20,940 bases of DNA, taken from positions 1-20,940 of the forward strand of contig CBDTYW010000029.1 of the NCBI GenBank assembly GCA_965364735.1, given 5' to 3'. Below the pieces are notes generated by a model, which saw only the letters and a program-made list of their open reading frames with translations, was not told the origin of the DNA and searched no databases. The DNA is from CBDTYW01 sp965364735 (GTDB taxonomy: Bacteria; Actinomycetota; Nitriliruptoria; Nitriliruptorales; Nitriliruptoraceae). Both the position numbers and the translations under genes were made by a program. Shown one piece after another: positions 1 to 8,146 of the stretch; positions within the stretch are counted from its first letter, which is position 1; each line of letters begins with the position of its first letter.

Positions 1-73
1 TTTGGGCTGTGGTGTGGGCGAAACTCCCGTCCGCCGCTGAAGACACTGTGCCCCATCAGCACGCTGAGCGCAT

Positions 74-87
74 GGGACAAACGTCCC
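74..87 (-). terminator. weak hairpin downstream of the response regulator gene
   Basis: A perfect short inverted repeat, gggac-aaac-gtccc (5-bp stem, 4-nt loop), lies about 20 nt past the stop codon of the response regulator. It is the only stem-loop I see in the first 106 bases, which contain no gene. It could end the tad/two-component operon, but the stem is short and no T-run follows it. An operator-like palindrome is equally possible. Confidence 0.25.
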
Positions 88-106
88 TACCCACCGTCCG
101 TGGTCG

Positions 107-754
107 TCAGTCGAGCTCGACGACCCCGAGCTTCACCGCAGAGACGATCGCTGCCGACCGGCTCCCGACGCCCAGCTTCTCATAGGCCTTGGACAGATGG
201 TTGCGTACGGTCTTGGGGCTGATGAACAGCTTCTCCGCGACCTCCTTCGGTGAGCACCCGTCCGCGAGGAGCTGGAGGATCTGGGTCTCCCGGTCGGTCA
301 GGCCGACCTCCGACGCGCTGGGCCCGTCGTCGCCGCCCTCTCCAGCCGCGATGATCTCCTGCGCGTCAGCGACGGTCGAGCCGAGGATCTTGCGGCCCTG
401 AGCCGCGAGGCGTACCGCCTCGACGACCTCGTCCCCGGACGCATCCTTGAGGATGTAACCGCTCGCGCCCGCGGACCGGGCCTTGGTGATGATGTCGTCA
501 TCGGCGTGCATCGTCAGGATGACGACGTGCGACTCCGGCGAACGCATGCGCATCCGCTTCGTCGCGGTGATCCCGTCGAGGACCGGCATCGAGACGTCCA
601 TGAGCACGACGTGAGGTCGGAGTCGCTCCGCGAGGTCCAGCCCCGCCGCACCGTCGGCCGCCTCGCCGACGATGTCGAACCCCGCGTCCTCGAGGGTCCG
701 CCGCAGCCCTTCGCGAACCAGCTTGTGGTCATCGACCAGGAGCACACGCACCAT
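107..754 (-). CDS. NarL/FixJ-family response regulator (REC + LuxR-type HTH)
   Basis: A 215-residue DNA-binding response regulator of the usual length for the NarL family. The receiver domain (about residues 1-120) has the acidic pair D8/D9, the phosphoacceptor D53 in MDVSMP, T81 and K103, so it looks fully competent for phosphorylation. The C-terminal LuxR-type helix-turn-helix (about 150-212) begins LTDRETQILQLLADG and contains the recognition region SPKTVRNHLSKAYEKLGV. The ATG is preceded by AAAGG at good spacing. It follows the histidine kinase gene by 44 nt on the same strand, so the two form a cognate pair. As the last gene of the tad operon it probably regulates pilus or surface genes; the target is inference. 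Confidence 0.93.
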   Translation of the reverse strand: MVRVLLVDDHKLVREGLRRTLEDAGFDIVGEAADGAAGLDLAERLRPHVVLMDVSMPVLDGITATKRMRMRSPESHVVILTMHADDDIITKARSAGASGYILKDASGDEVVEAVRLAAQGRKILGSTVADAQEIIAAGEGGDDGPSASEVGLTDRETQILQLLADGCSPKEVAEKLFISPKTVRNHLSKAYEKLGVGSRSAAIVSAVKLGVVELD

Positions 755-798
755 CGGGAACGCCTTTCGGGAATCAGAGTCCCCCGACCACCATGAAC

Positions 799-2472
799 CT
801 ACGTGGTCGAACGGGCAGACGGCGCGGTTTCGGCCTCCGTCGGCGGACGGAGGTTGGCCAGGAAGACGCGGGTCGCCGCCCCCTCCCCCGGGGTCGCCCG
901 ACGAACGACCTCCGCGCCGATGGCGTCAGCACGCGCGCGCACGACGTCGAGCCGTTGACGCGCCTCAGCGCCGAGCCGCTCGTCGGGCTGTCCGTTGCCG
1001 TCGTCGTCCATCCCGAGGAGCACGCCGGCAGAGTCGACCGCCAGCCAGACCTCGACCTGCGTCGCCTTCTGCTCTCGCTCGGCCAGCACCAGCAGCTCTT
1101 GGACGATCCGGAGGAACTGCTGCTCGACCGGAAGCGACAGCCGCGGCAGCCCACCCTCCGGCATCAGCAGCGTCGCCATGACGCCGTACCGGTCACCGAA
1201 CCGTTCCAGCTCGCTCGTGAGGATCTCCTCGAGCGAGCGCTCCTCCGTCACATGGACCCTGAGGTCGCGCATGGTCTCGCGGAGCTCCCCGAGCGTCTCG
1301 CGGACGTGGTCACGGATCCGGCCGAGCTCTGAGGACTCCGGGTTGTTGCGGATGGCGCGATCGAGCTCCAGCCCGATGAAGGCGAGGGACTGGGCGAAGC
1401 GATCATGCAGCTCTGCCCCGATGCGCTGCCGCTCCTCGTCCACCCCGAGCGTGTGGAGCCGCTCGAACCACATCGAGTTGTCCAGCGCCAGCGCCAGCGG
1501 GATCGACATGCGCTCCAGCTCTGCCGGGTCGACGCGGTCGAGGTCGCGGCTGTCGCGGTACTCCAGCGCGAGGAGCCCGATCGGCTGCCCACGTGACCAG
1601 AGCCACTGATAGAGCCCTCCCTCGGACGAGGGGCTGAGCCCCTGCCCCGGCCGGAGGAACGGTGTCGCGGACGGACCGCTGAGCGGGCCGCGATCGAGCA
1701 GGGGCTGGGGCAGAGCACGATGCGGGATCGGCCCGTCGATCTCCAGCCCCTCGACGTGGACGGGCCGCCACATGTCACGCTCATGGATCAGCAGCGCGAC
1801 GGCGTCCGGCTCGAACTTGTTCATGATCTGGTCGCGGACCTGCGCCATGACCTCGGACGGCTTGCGGGCAACCGGGAGCGAGCGGACCTGCTCGGTCAGC
1901 GCGGCCAGCAGCTCGTTCACGCCCTCGAGGGACTCGACGCGCCCGAACTCGACCTCGTACTCCTCCTCGATCCGCAGCACCATCTGTCGCCCGATCGCCC
2001 CGATCACCGACGGCGTCAGCAGCAGCAGCGCACCCGTCGCCGCACCGGCGAGGTTCTCGCCGGTGGCCGCCTGAACGCCGAAGATCACCGCGGTGCAGAA
2101 GAACCAGGACGGCATCGTCGCCGGAAAGCCGGCGCCCAGCCCTGCGGTGAAGAGGGGCAGCATGAGCAGCGGCAGGAAGGGGCTGGTGAACTGATCGGTC
2201 AGCAGGACCGCGATGAGGCCGATGAGCGCCTCGAGGATCAGCACCGTGCGCAGCGATGCCCTCGCGCCGAGGGCACCGATCGTCCGCCACGTCGCGAAGG
2301 CGGCCGTCAGCACGAGCGCCACGATCTCTGCCGTGGCGAGCCCGTCGAGGAGCAGGGCGATCCCCGCAAGCGCGACCAGCGCCCAGCGCACGGCCACGAC
2401 GGCCCCACGCAGCCACGGCAGCTGGGTGCCGCCGATGTAGGGCACCTCGAAGGTCGTGGACGTGTCGCTCAC
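799..2472 (-). CDS. membrane sensor histidine kinase, GAF + HisKA_3, with atypical ATP-binding domain
   Basis: A 557-residue sensor kinase. Residues about 25-175 form several hydrophobic membrane spans with almost no soluble loop. A short coiled-coil-like linker (LRIEEEYEVEFGRVESLEG) follows, then a GAF-like domain (about 190-335). The HisKA_3 dimerisation/phosphoacceptor motif is ERQRIGAELHDRFAQSL, with H356 as the probable phosphorylated residue. The ATPase domain is degenerate. The N-box, normally QEALxNxxKHA in this family, reads QELLVLAEREQKA and lacks the Mg-binding Asn. A G1-like DDDGNG and a G2-like TPGEGAATRVFL remain. The start is GTG, 31 nt after tadC and with AGGA upstream. Its partner is the response regulator 44 nt downstream. 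Whether it acts as a kinase, as a phosphatase, or with unusual ATP binding is open. Confidence 0.88.
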   Translation of the reverse strand: MSDTSTTFEVPYIGGTQLPWLRGAVVAVRWALVALAGIALLLDGLATAEIVALVLTAAFATWRTIGALGARASLRTVLILEALIGLIAVLLTDQFTSPFLPLLMLPLFTAGLGAGFPATMPSWFFCTAVIFGVQAATGENLAGAATGALLLLTPSVIGAIGRQMVLRIEEEYEVEFGRVESLEGVNELLAALTEQVRSLPVARKPSEVMAQVRDQIMNKFEPDAVALLIHERDMWRPVHVEGLEIDGPIPHRALPQPLLDRGPLSGPSATPFLRPGQGLSPSSEGGLYQWLWSRGQPIGLLALEYRDSRDLDRVDPAELERMSIPLALALDNSMWFERLHTLGVDEERQRIGAELHDRFAQSLAFIGLELDRAIRNNPESSELGRIRDHVRETLGELRETMRDLRVHVTEERSLEEILTSELERFGDRYGVMATLLMPEGGLPRLSLPVEQQFLRIVQELLVLAEREQKATQVEVWLAVDSAGVLLGMDDDGNGQPDERLGAEARQRLDVVRARADAIGAEVVRRATPGEGAATRVFLANLRPPTEAETAPSARSTT

Positions 2473-2503
2473 GCGGTCCCGTCCTCGCTCGCCCGGAGGC
2501 GGA

Positions 2504-3427
2504 TCAGAGCGCTTCGGAGATGCTCAGTGCTGCGGGCCCGAGGATGACGACGAAGAGCGCCGGGAGGATGAAGGCGGCGAGCGGGAACAGCAGCTTCACC
2601 GGCAGCTTCGCGGCCTGCTCGCGGACCTTGGCCTGACGACGCGCGCGGATCTCCTCCGCCTGCGTCTTGAGGATCCGCGTCAGCGGCATGCCCAGCGCGT
2701 CGGCCTGGATCAGCGCCAGGATGAAGGAGGTCAGGTTCGGGATCTCGGTGCGGGCACGCAGGTTCTGCAGCGCCTGTGAGCGGTTGAGCCCGAGCTGCAT
2801 CTCCTTGATGGTGTGCCCGATCTCGCGCGACAGCTCCGAGTCGAACCGGTCGGTGACGACGGCGAACGCCCCCTCGAGACCGACGCCGGCCTCGACGGAG
2901 ATGGCGAGCAGGTCGAGGACGTCGGGGAGCTCGCGCTCGATCTCCTCGACGCGAGCCGCGCGGGCACCGTCGAGGCGCTGCTTGGGCAGCACGGCGATCA
3001 GCGCGAAGGTGAGCAGACCGACAGCGACGCCGCGAGCCCCCTCGAAGCTGATCAAGGTCGGCACGGCGAGGCCGGCGACGGCACCGGCCGCCACGGCGAT
3101 CACCTGATAGGTGAGGAACTCCTCGGCGTTGATGTCGCGCGTCAGGCCGGCGAGGACCAGTCGGCGCCGGAGGTTGTCGAGGTAGTTGCTGGGCAGCAGG
3201 CTGCTCGCCCTCTCCGAGATGCTCGCCGCGATCGGCGCGAAGATGCGGGAGTAGGCCGGGACGGACAACGACGCCGTGTACTCGTCGAGCGTCCCACCAG
3301 GTGCGGAGTCCCACTCCTCGATCAGCTCCTCGATCGAGGAGTTGCGGCGCGACTGGAAGAAGCCATAGATCATGATCGCCAGCCCGATGACGGCGACGAA
3401 GGCGGCGAGGGATGCGTTGGTGTCCAT
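2504..3427 (-). CDS. tadC: TadC-like inner-membrane platform protein (T2SSF domain)
   Basis: A 307-residue type II secretion F-domain protein of the Tad/Flp pilus. Residues 7-25 form an N-terminal membrane span. A basic and acidic cytoplasmic part follows, then a central hydrophobic pair (about 105-150) and the T2SSF core, which carries ELPDVLDLLAISVEAGVGLEGAF and a region of conserved type around FILALIQADALGMPL. A C-terminal hydrophobic hairpin (FPLAAFILPALFVVILGP) ends it. TadC works with TadB as the membrane platform on which the CpaF ATPase drives pilin assembly. The ATG overlaps the tadB stop by one base (TGATG) and an AAGGTGG ribosome-binding site lies 7 nt upstream, so this start is favoured over the longer open frame running to 3601. 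The call rests on domain features and operon position. Confidence 0.9.
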   Translation of the reverse strand: MDTNASLAAFVAVIGLAIMIYGFFQSRRNSSIEELIEEWDSAPGGTLDEYTASLSVPAYSRIFAPIAASISERASSLLPSNYLDNLRRRLVLAGLTRDINAEEFLTYQVIAVAAGAVAGLAVPTLISFEGARGVAVGLLTFALIAVLPKQRLDGARAARVEEIERELPDVLDLLAISVEAGVGLEGAFAVVTDRFDSELSREIGHTIKEMQLGLNRSQALQNLRARTEIPNLTSFILALIQADALGMPLTRILKTQAEEIRARRQAKVREQAAKLPVKLLFPLAAFILPALFVVILGPAALSISEAL

Positions 3428-4386
3428 CAGAGCGCCACCTTGTTGACCATCCGCATGATGAGCCAGAGCCCGATCGCCACGCTGACGAGGGCACCGGCGA
3501 GGAGGAAGAGCCCCGTCCCGCTGAACAGCGCCGCGATGTAGCCGGGGTTCGTGGCCTGGATGAACAGCCCGACGAAGATCGGCAGCGCCGCCATGACCCA
3601 TGCGGAGAAGCGGCCTTCGGCGGTCAGGACCTCGACTTCACGTCGGACGTCCTCGCGAGCACGCATGTAGTCGCCGAGGGTGAACAGCAGGTCCGCGAGC
3701 TTGCCACCGACCTCCTGCTGGATCCGGATGGCCTGGACGACCCAGCCGAAGTCCTCGACCTCGAGACGCGCGCTCATGTGCTCGAGCGCGTCGACGAGCG
3801 GGGTGCCCAGCTGCGTCTCGGCGACGACGCGAGAGAACTCCTCGCTCATCGGCGGTGGCGCCTGGTCGACCATGGACTGGATGGCTCGGAGGAAGGAGTT
3901 GCCGGACCGGAGCGACGACGCGATCAGCGACAGCGCGCTCGGCAGCTGCTCGGTGAAGGCGGACTGGCGCTTCGTGAACCTGCGGTCCACGACCCGCACC
4001 GAGACGGCGGGGACCACGAGGATCGCGACGGCGGCGAACAGCGGCTGCCCGACGAGCGCCCAGGTCCAGATCGCCAGCGCGATGGTGAGCACGGCGACGA
4101 GCAGCACGAACTCGCCGGGTCGCAGCGGCACGCGTCCGCGTTCGAGACGCTGTGCGAGCTTCGTGGTGAGGTCGAGGCGGTCGAGCACGTTGCTCACCGC
4201 GCCGACGCCGGGCTCGAGCAGCCCGACACGCTTGGCGACGTCCGACGGGTCGATGTCCTCCTCGGCGTACGGGAGATCGAGCAGCGTGAGCAGCTCGTCA
4301 TCGCGAGCTCGGGCGCGCTGAAGCAGCGACACCACGATGATGGCAAGCCCCAGCCCAACGAGGCCCGCAGCGATCAAGGACTCCAT
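3427..4386 (-). CDS. tadB: TadB-like inner-membrane platform protein (T2SSF domain)
   Basis: A 319-residue Tad pilus assembly protein. An N-terminal membrane span (about residues 5-22) is followed by a cytoplasmic section and two adjacent spans around residues 93-130. The T2SSF core contains LPSALSLIASSLRSGNSFLRAI and EVGGKLADLLFTLGDYMRAR, typical of TadB, and two C-terminal spans end it. It probably pairs with TadC to form the assembly platform. The ATG overlaps the cpaF stop by one base (TGATG), with AGAAGG 7 nt upstream, and its own stop overlaps the tadC start, so translation of cpaF, tadB and tadC is very probably coupled. Nothing in the sequence suggests damage. Confidence 0.9.
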   Translation of the reverse strand: MESLIAAGLVGLGLAIIVVSLLQRARARDDELLTLLDLPYAEEDIDPSDVAKRVGLLEPGVGAVSNVLDRLDLTTKLAQRLERGRVPLRPGEFVLLVAVLTIALAIWTWALVGQPLFAAVAILVVPAVSVRVVDRRFTKRQSAFTEQLPSALSLIASSLRSGNSFLRAIQSMVDQAPPPMSEEFSRVVAETQLGTPLVDALEHMSARLEVEDFGWVVQAIRIQQEVGGKLADLLFTLGDYMRAREDVRREVEVLTAEGRFSAWVMAALPIFVGLFIQATNPGYIAALFSGTGLFLLAGALVSVAIGLWLIMRMVNKVAL

Positions 4387-5888
4387 CAGCGACCCTTCTT
4401 CGTCCTCGCGGCTGTCCGCGTGGCGCCCTGGTTCGGGTTGCGCATGACTGCCGCCGGCAGCTCCACGCCCTCCTGGGCCAGCTTGTCGAGGAACCGCGGC
4501 CGAAGCCCCGTCGGGACGATCAGCCCGACGTGACGGCCGTTCTCGACCTTGGGCTGGTACTCGAAGATGTCCTGCAGGACGATCGTCGCGTCCTCCATCC
4601 CCTGGATCTCGGTCAGGTTCGTGATCTTGCGCTGCCCGTCGGGGAGCCGCTCGATCTGCACGATGACGTCGACGGCCGACGCGATCTGCTCGCGGATGGC
4701 CCGCTGCGGGAGATCCATGCCAGCCATCAGGACCAGCGTCTCGAGCCGCGACATCGCGTCGCGGGGCGTGTTCGCGTGGATGGTCGTGAGCGACCCGTCG
4801 TGACCGGTGTTCATCGCCTGGAGCATGTCAAGCGCCTCACCGCCGCGGCACTCACCGACCACGATGCGGTCGGGGCGCATGCGCAGCGAGTTCTTGACGA
4901 GGTCACGGATGGAGACCTCACCGGAACCCTCGGCGTTGGCCGGGCGCGTCTCGAGGGTGACCACGTGGGGCTGCTGGAGCCGCAGCTCCGCCGCGTCCTC
5001 GATGGTGACGATGCGCTCGTCCTCGGGGATGAACCGGCTCATGACGTTCAGCAGCGTCGTCTTGCCGGAACCGGTTCCGCCAGAGACCAGGATGTTGAGC
5101 TTTCCGCGAACACACGCCTCGAGCACGAGCGCGAGGTCGTCGGTGATGGAGCCGAAGCTGATGAGGTCCTGGACGGTGAACGGGTCCTCGGAGAACCGAC
5201 GGATCGTCAGGCTGGCACCGCTGAGCGCGATCGGCGGGATGATCGCGTTGACACGCGATCCGTCCGGGAGGCGGGCATCGACCATGGGGCTGGACTCGTC
5301 GAGCCGACGGCCTGCTTGCAGCACGATCTTGTCGATCACCTGCCGGTAGGCCTGACGGTCAGCGAACTTGATGTCCGTCAGCGTGAGCTTGCCGGCCTTC
5401 TCGACGTAGATCTGGTCGTAGGCGTTGCACATGACCTCGTTGACGGCCGGATCGCGCAGGAGGGGGTCGAGCGCGCCGTAGCCGAGAAGGTCCGCGAGCA
5501 GCTCTGCGGTGAAGTTGCGACGCTCCGCGGGCGAGACCTCGACGTCCTCGCGGGCCAGGATGATGTCGACTGCGTCCCGCGCCTCGTTCTGGAGATCTTC
5601 GCCGTTGAGGGCGTTCGGCCCGGACATCTTCGGGGCCAGCTCGCGCAGGACGAGGTCACGGACCTGACGCTTGGCGTCGTTCCAGCGGCCACCAGCGCGC
5701 TCGCCGTCACGGGTGTTGCCGAACTTCGGCGCAGCCTTGGCGGCTGCGGCCTTGCCCGTGGCCTTCTTGGCCGCCGCCTTCTTCGTGGGCGCCTTCTTGG
5801 CCGCCTTCTTGGCCACGGCCTTCTTCGCCGGCGCCTTCTTCGCTGCCTTCTCCGCGTTCTGCGCGGCAAGCTTGTCCGAGAGCCTCAT
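4386..5888 (-). CDS. cpaF: CpaF/TadA-type secretion ATPase with lysine/alanine-rich N-terminal tail
   Basis: A 500-residue hexameric AAA-like ATPase that powers Tad/Flp pilus assembly from the cytoplasmic face. The Walker A motif GGTGSGKTT has its lysine at residue 276. An Asp box follows (VTIEDAAELRLQQPHVV), then the Walker B/His-box region RPDRIVVGECRGGEALDML and GHDGSLTTIHANTPRDAM. The N-terminal domain (NEVMCNAYDQIYVEK) and the substrate region RLPDGSRVNAIIPP are typical of CpaF. Residues about 14-55 are unusual: repeated KKAPAKKA/AKKA units like a histone H1 tail, without homology to the ATPase core. The ATG overlaps the cpaE stop (ATGA) and has GGAG 7 nt upstream, so the tail is inside the translated gene. 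The C-terminus is also basic (RTAARTKKGR). Confidence 0.95.
   Translation of the reverse strand: MRLSDKLAAQNAEKAAKKAPAKKAVAKKAAKKAPTKKAAAKKATGKAAAAKAAPKFGNTRDGERAGGRWNDAKRQVRDLVLRELAPKMSGPNALNGEDLQNEARDAVDIILAREDVEVSPAERRNFTAELLADLLGYGALDPLLRDPAVNEVMCNAYDQIYVEKAGKLTLTDIKFADRQAYRQVIDKIVLQAGRRLDESSPMVDARLPDGSRVNAIIPPIALSGASLTIRRFSEDPFTVQDLISFGSITDDLALVLEACVRGKLNILVSGGTGSGKTTLLNVMSRFIPEDERIVTIEDAAELRLQQPHVVTLETRPANAEGSGEVSIRDLVKNSLRMRPDRIVVGECRGGEALDMLQAMNTGHDGSLTTIHANTPRDAMSRLETLVLMAGMDLPQRAIREQIASAVDVIVQIERLPDGQRKITNLTEIQGMEDATIVLQDIFEYQPKVENGRHVGLIVPTGLRPRFLDKLAQEGVELPAAVMRNPNQGATRTAARTKKGR
5749..5849 (-). repeat. low-complexity repeat encoding the KKAPAKKA tail of CpaF
   Basis: Degenerate units of GCCTTCTTGGCC and GCCTTCTTCGCC type on the plus strand repeat about every 12-18 nt. 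On the minus strand they encode the Lys/Ala/Pro-rich tail near the CpaF N-terminus. The repeats stay in frame and use AAG and GCC codons almost only, so slippage could change tail length between strains. Confidence 0.7.
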
Positions 5889-7186
5889 GAACGATCTCCG
5901 TCGCCAGTCACCATGCGCAGCTTCTCGGCATCATCACCGGGAACGTCCGGTGACTCCTTCTTCTTCTTGAACAGCTTCGCGAAGAAGCCGGTCGTCCCGA
6001 AGGAGTCGAGGTCGGCCTTGGCGGTCGCGCGGTCCGCCGGGTTGAGGAAGTCCATGAGCCCTTCGACGATCTCGATGCCGAGCGGCGATTCGGGGACCGA
6101 TGCCAGCACGGGGATGCCCTGGTTCATCGACTTGGGCACGTCCTTGGAGAACGGGATCGTCGAGCGGAACCCGGCCGGGAAGAGCTTCTCGACCTGACTT
6201 GCGTCGATCCCGACGCCCGACTGCTCCTTGTTCAGGATCAGCGACAGGTTGTCGTCCGGGATCTGGAGCCGGTCGATCGTCTGCAGGAAGAGGCGGAGGT
6301 TGCGGACCGACGAGAGGTCGAGCGCGGCCAGGATGAACAGGTGCTCGCTGAGATCCATCGCCGCCAGCGTCTGGTCACCCAAGCCGGTCGGGTTGTCCAC
6401 GATGATGTAGTCGTAGTGGTTCTGGAGCGCCCGGATGATCCGGGTGATGTCCTGCGGGCGGATCTGATCGGCCTGGGCCGGGTCGGCCGGCGCCGGCAGG
6501 ATCCAGACGCCCGACTCGTGAGCGACCATCATCTCGGGGATGTAGGCCTCGAGCTCGTCGTCCGAGTCGATCTCGATGGCGTCGGCGATCGTGTGCTTGA
6601 AGCGCACCCGCATCGCGGTGACGACCTCACCGAACTGCAGGTCGAGGTCGACCAGCGCCACCTTGCCGCGGGTGTACTTCGACAGCATGTACGCAGCGTT
6701 GGAGGCGTAGAAGGTCTTGCCACAGCCACCGGTGGCCGAGCAGACCGTGAAGACCCGGCCCTCGGGCGGGGCGTCGAGTCCACCGTCCGAGGCGACCACG
6801 AGCGTCGTGGGGGCGGTCGCGTCCGCAAGGACCAGCGAGCGGCGGATCGACTCGCTGAGCGCCTCCTCGTCGCGCGGGTCGACGAGCGACTCCGCACCAA
6901 CGCGGACGACCTCGGCCATGTTGGCACCCGGACGCTTGTCGAACGCCAGGACGATCCGGGCGGACGGGAACGCGTCGTGGAACGCCTGCAGCTCCGCGAT
7001 CGCCGCCGCAGGACGACAGGACGGACCGGCGACGACGACGGCCCCGCTCTTCGCGTAGCCGTACAGCTCCTCGACATCGGCCACGGCGAACATCTCGGGC
7101 CGCGGCTGGAGGTCACCGAGCATTGACTCGATGGCGATGGCGAGCCACGGATCCGGCTCGACGACGAGGATCGGGATCTTGCTCAC
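5885..7186 (-). CDS. cpaE: CpaE/TadZ-like pilus localisation ATPase (receiver-like + ParA/MinD domain)
   Basis: A 433-residue protein. Residues 1-125 form a receiver-like domain (ILVVEPDPWLAIAIESML) without a clear phosphoacceptor Asp, as is usual for TadZ. Residues about 145-400 form a MinD/ParA-type ATPase: P-loop SATGGCGKTFYASN, switch I-like VALVDLDLQFGEV, and YDYIIVDNPTGLGDQTLAAM. The signature lysine of the deviant Walker motif (KGGxGKT) is replaced by Thr, which may alter hydrolysis or dimerisation. TadZ/CpaE places the Tad machine in the cell. The C-terminus is basic (LFKKKKES), then acidic. The start is GTG, overlapping the cpaB stop (GTGA), with GAGGGTGG just upstream. The stop overlaps the cpaF start. 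Confidence 0.9.
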   Translation of the reverse strand: MSKIPILVVEPDPWLAIAIESMLGDLQPRPEMFAVADVEELYGYAKSGAVVVAGPSCRPAAAIAELQAFHDAFPSARIVLAFDKRPGANMAEVVRVGAESLVDPRDEEALSESIRRSLVLADATAPTTLVVASDGGLDAPPEGRVFTVCSATGGCGKTFYASNAAYMLSKYTRGKVALVDLDLQFGEVVTAMRVRFKHTIADAIEIDSDDELEAYIPEMMVAHESGVWILPAPADPAQADQIRPQDITRIIRALQNHYDYIIVDNPTGLGDQTLAAMDLSEHLFILAALDLSSVRNLRLFLQTIDRLQIPDDNLSLILNKEQSGVGIDASQVEKLFPAGFRSTIPFSKDVPKSMNQGIPVLASVPESPLGIEIVEGLMDFLNPADRATAKADLDSFGTTGFFAKLFKKKKESPDVPGDDAEKLRMVTGDGDRS

Positions 7187-7941
7187 TGGCCACCCTCGCT
7201 GCTCGACGCGTCGGCTTCGGCCTGGGCCTCAGCCTCGGCCGCAGCAGCCGCGTCTTCCTCGGCCTGACGGATCGGGTCCTTCGGACCGTTCTCGTTCTCG
7301 AGCGACCCCTCGGGCGGCGTCTGGTCCGAGGGAGCGTCGTTCAGCATGTTGAGGCGGCTGCGTCCGTCGGAGTCCGACGGGGCGGCGTCCGGGTGCACCA
7401 GCGTGGCGTGGATCGACTCGAAGTTCGTCGCGTAGATGACGGTCTCGGCGATGTTGGTGTCAACGGCGAGCAGGTACGTCGGGTTGCCGCCACCGAACTC
7501 ACCGTTCGGTCCGAGGCTCGCCAGGACGAGCACGTTGGTCGCGATGAGCCGGACGCCGGCCGGTGGCTTGAAGTCGGGCTCGCGGGCGAGTCGCTCGATC
7601 TCGACGTCGAGCGTCGCAACCCCGGTGCTGGAGTAGACGCCGTACAGGTTCACACGGTCACCCGGGCTGGGCAGGCCGATCACGCCCTGCGCGAGGTTCA
7701 TCGTGATCGCGACGGCCTCGTAGCCCTCCGGGAGCGGAACCGGCCTCGGGACGCGAGCGTTCGGCGGGGGGCCGGTCTCAGAGGCGCTCGGGTTCGGCGT
7801 CGGCGAGGCGACCCCGGTCGGCTGCTCGACGGGAGTCGCGTTCCCGCCGTCACGGCTGGTGAGGAAGAGCACGAGAGCGGCGCCGACCACGAAGACGGCT
7901 AGACCGATGACGAGCAACCGGTTGGATCGCGAGGTGGCCAA
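7183..7941 (-). CDS. cpaB: CpaB/RcpC-like Tad pilus assembly protein
   Basis: A 252-residue protein starting at TTG (7941), chosen because AGGAG lies 6 nt upstream and an N-terminal membrane span follows at once (LLVIGLAVFVVGAALVLFL, about residues 9-28). Upstream residues of the longer open frame are Arg/Ser-rich and not protein-like. After a Pro/Ser/Thr-rich linker comes the RcpC/CpaB core: PEGYEAVAITMNLAQGVIGL and SPGDRVNLYGVYSS, the usual signature of this family. No clear SAF domain lies between span and core, so the protein is shorter than many CpaB homologues. The C-terminal 30 residues are an Ala/Glu-rich low-complexity tail. It is the first gene of the tad operon and probably sits in the membrane facing outward as a periplasmic or wall-side component. 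Confidence 0.85.
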   Translation of the reverse strand: MATSRSNRLLVIGLAVFVVGAALVLFLTSRDGGNATPVEQPTGVASPTPNPSASETGPPPNARVPRPVPLPEGYEAVAITMNLAQGVIGLPSPGDRVNLYGVYSSTGVATLDVEIERLAREPDFKPPAGVRLIATNVLVLASLGPNGEFGGGNPTYLLAVDTNIAETVIYATNFESIHATLVHPDAAPSDSDGRSRLNMLNDAPSDQTPPEGSLENENGPKDPIRQAEEDAAAAAEAEAQAEADASSSEGGQ

Positions 7942-8034
7942 CGGAATCTCCTGGCTGATGGGGCGTCGGGCGCGGTCGCACGACGAGCCCGGACTTGTGA
8001 CAACGGACAGTACGAACAGGATGGGGTCCCGGCA

Positions 8035-8050
8035 TGGGTCACGAGACCCA
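8035..8050. promoter_or_regulatory. 16-nt palindrome upstream of the tad operon
   Basis: A perfect inverted repeat, tgggtc-acga-gaccca (6-bp arms, 4-nt centre), lies about 95 nt upstream of the cpaB TTG start in the 274-nt gap between ispDF and cpaB. The position suits an operator for the tad operon, perhaps for the response regulator it encodes, but I could not pair it with convincing -10/-35 boxes. A weak terminator is the alternative. The rest of this gap shows only the hairpin at 8125-8146. Confidence 0.25.
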
Positions 8051-8124
8051 ATCTCCACGTCGAGATCAGGAACACCACGAGGCCGGTGCACCGCGGACGA
8101 TGCGTTCCAGCGCTGAGCCAATCG

Positions 8125-8146
8125 CCGTGCGTGGACAACCGCACGG
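8125..8146 (-). terminator. candidate terminator hairpin after ispDF
   Basis: An inverted repeat ccgtgcg / cgcacgg (7-bp GC-rich stem, 8-nt loop) lies about 70 nt downstream of the ispDF stop. There is no T-run, as is common in GC-rich actinobacteria. It may separate the isoprenoid/PIN genes from the tad operon. Confidence 0.35.

Noticed and set aside
3428..3601. Longer N-terminus for TadC
   Set aside because: The extra residues are antisense-like, Arg/His-rich and overlap tadB. The ATG at 3427 has a ribosome-binding site and the TGATG coupling seen elsewhere in the operon.
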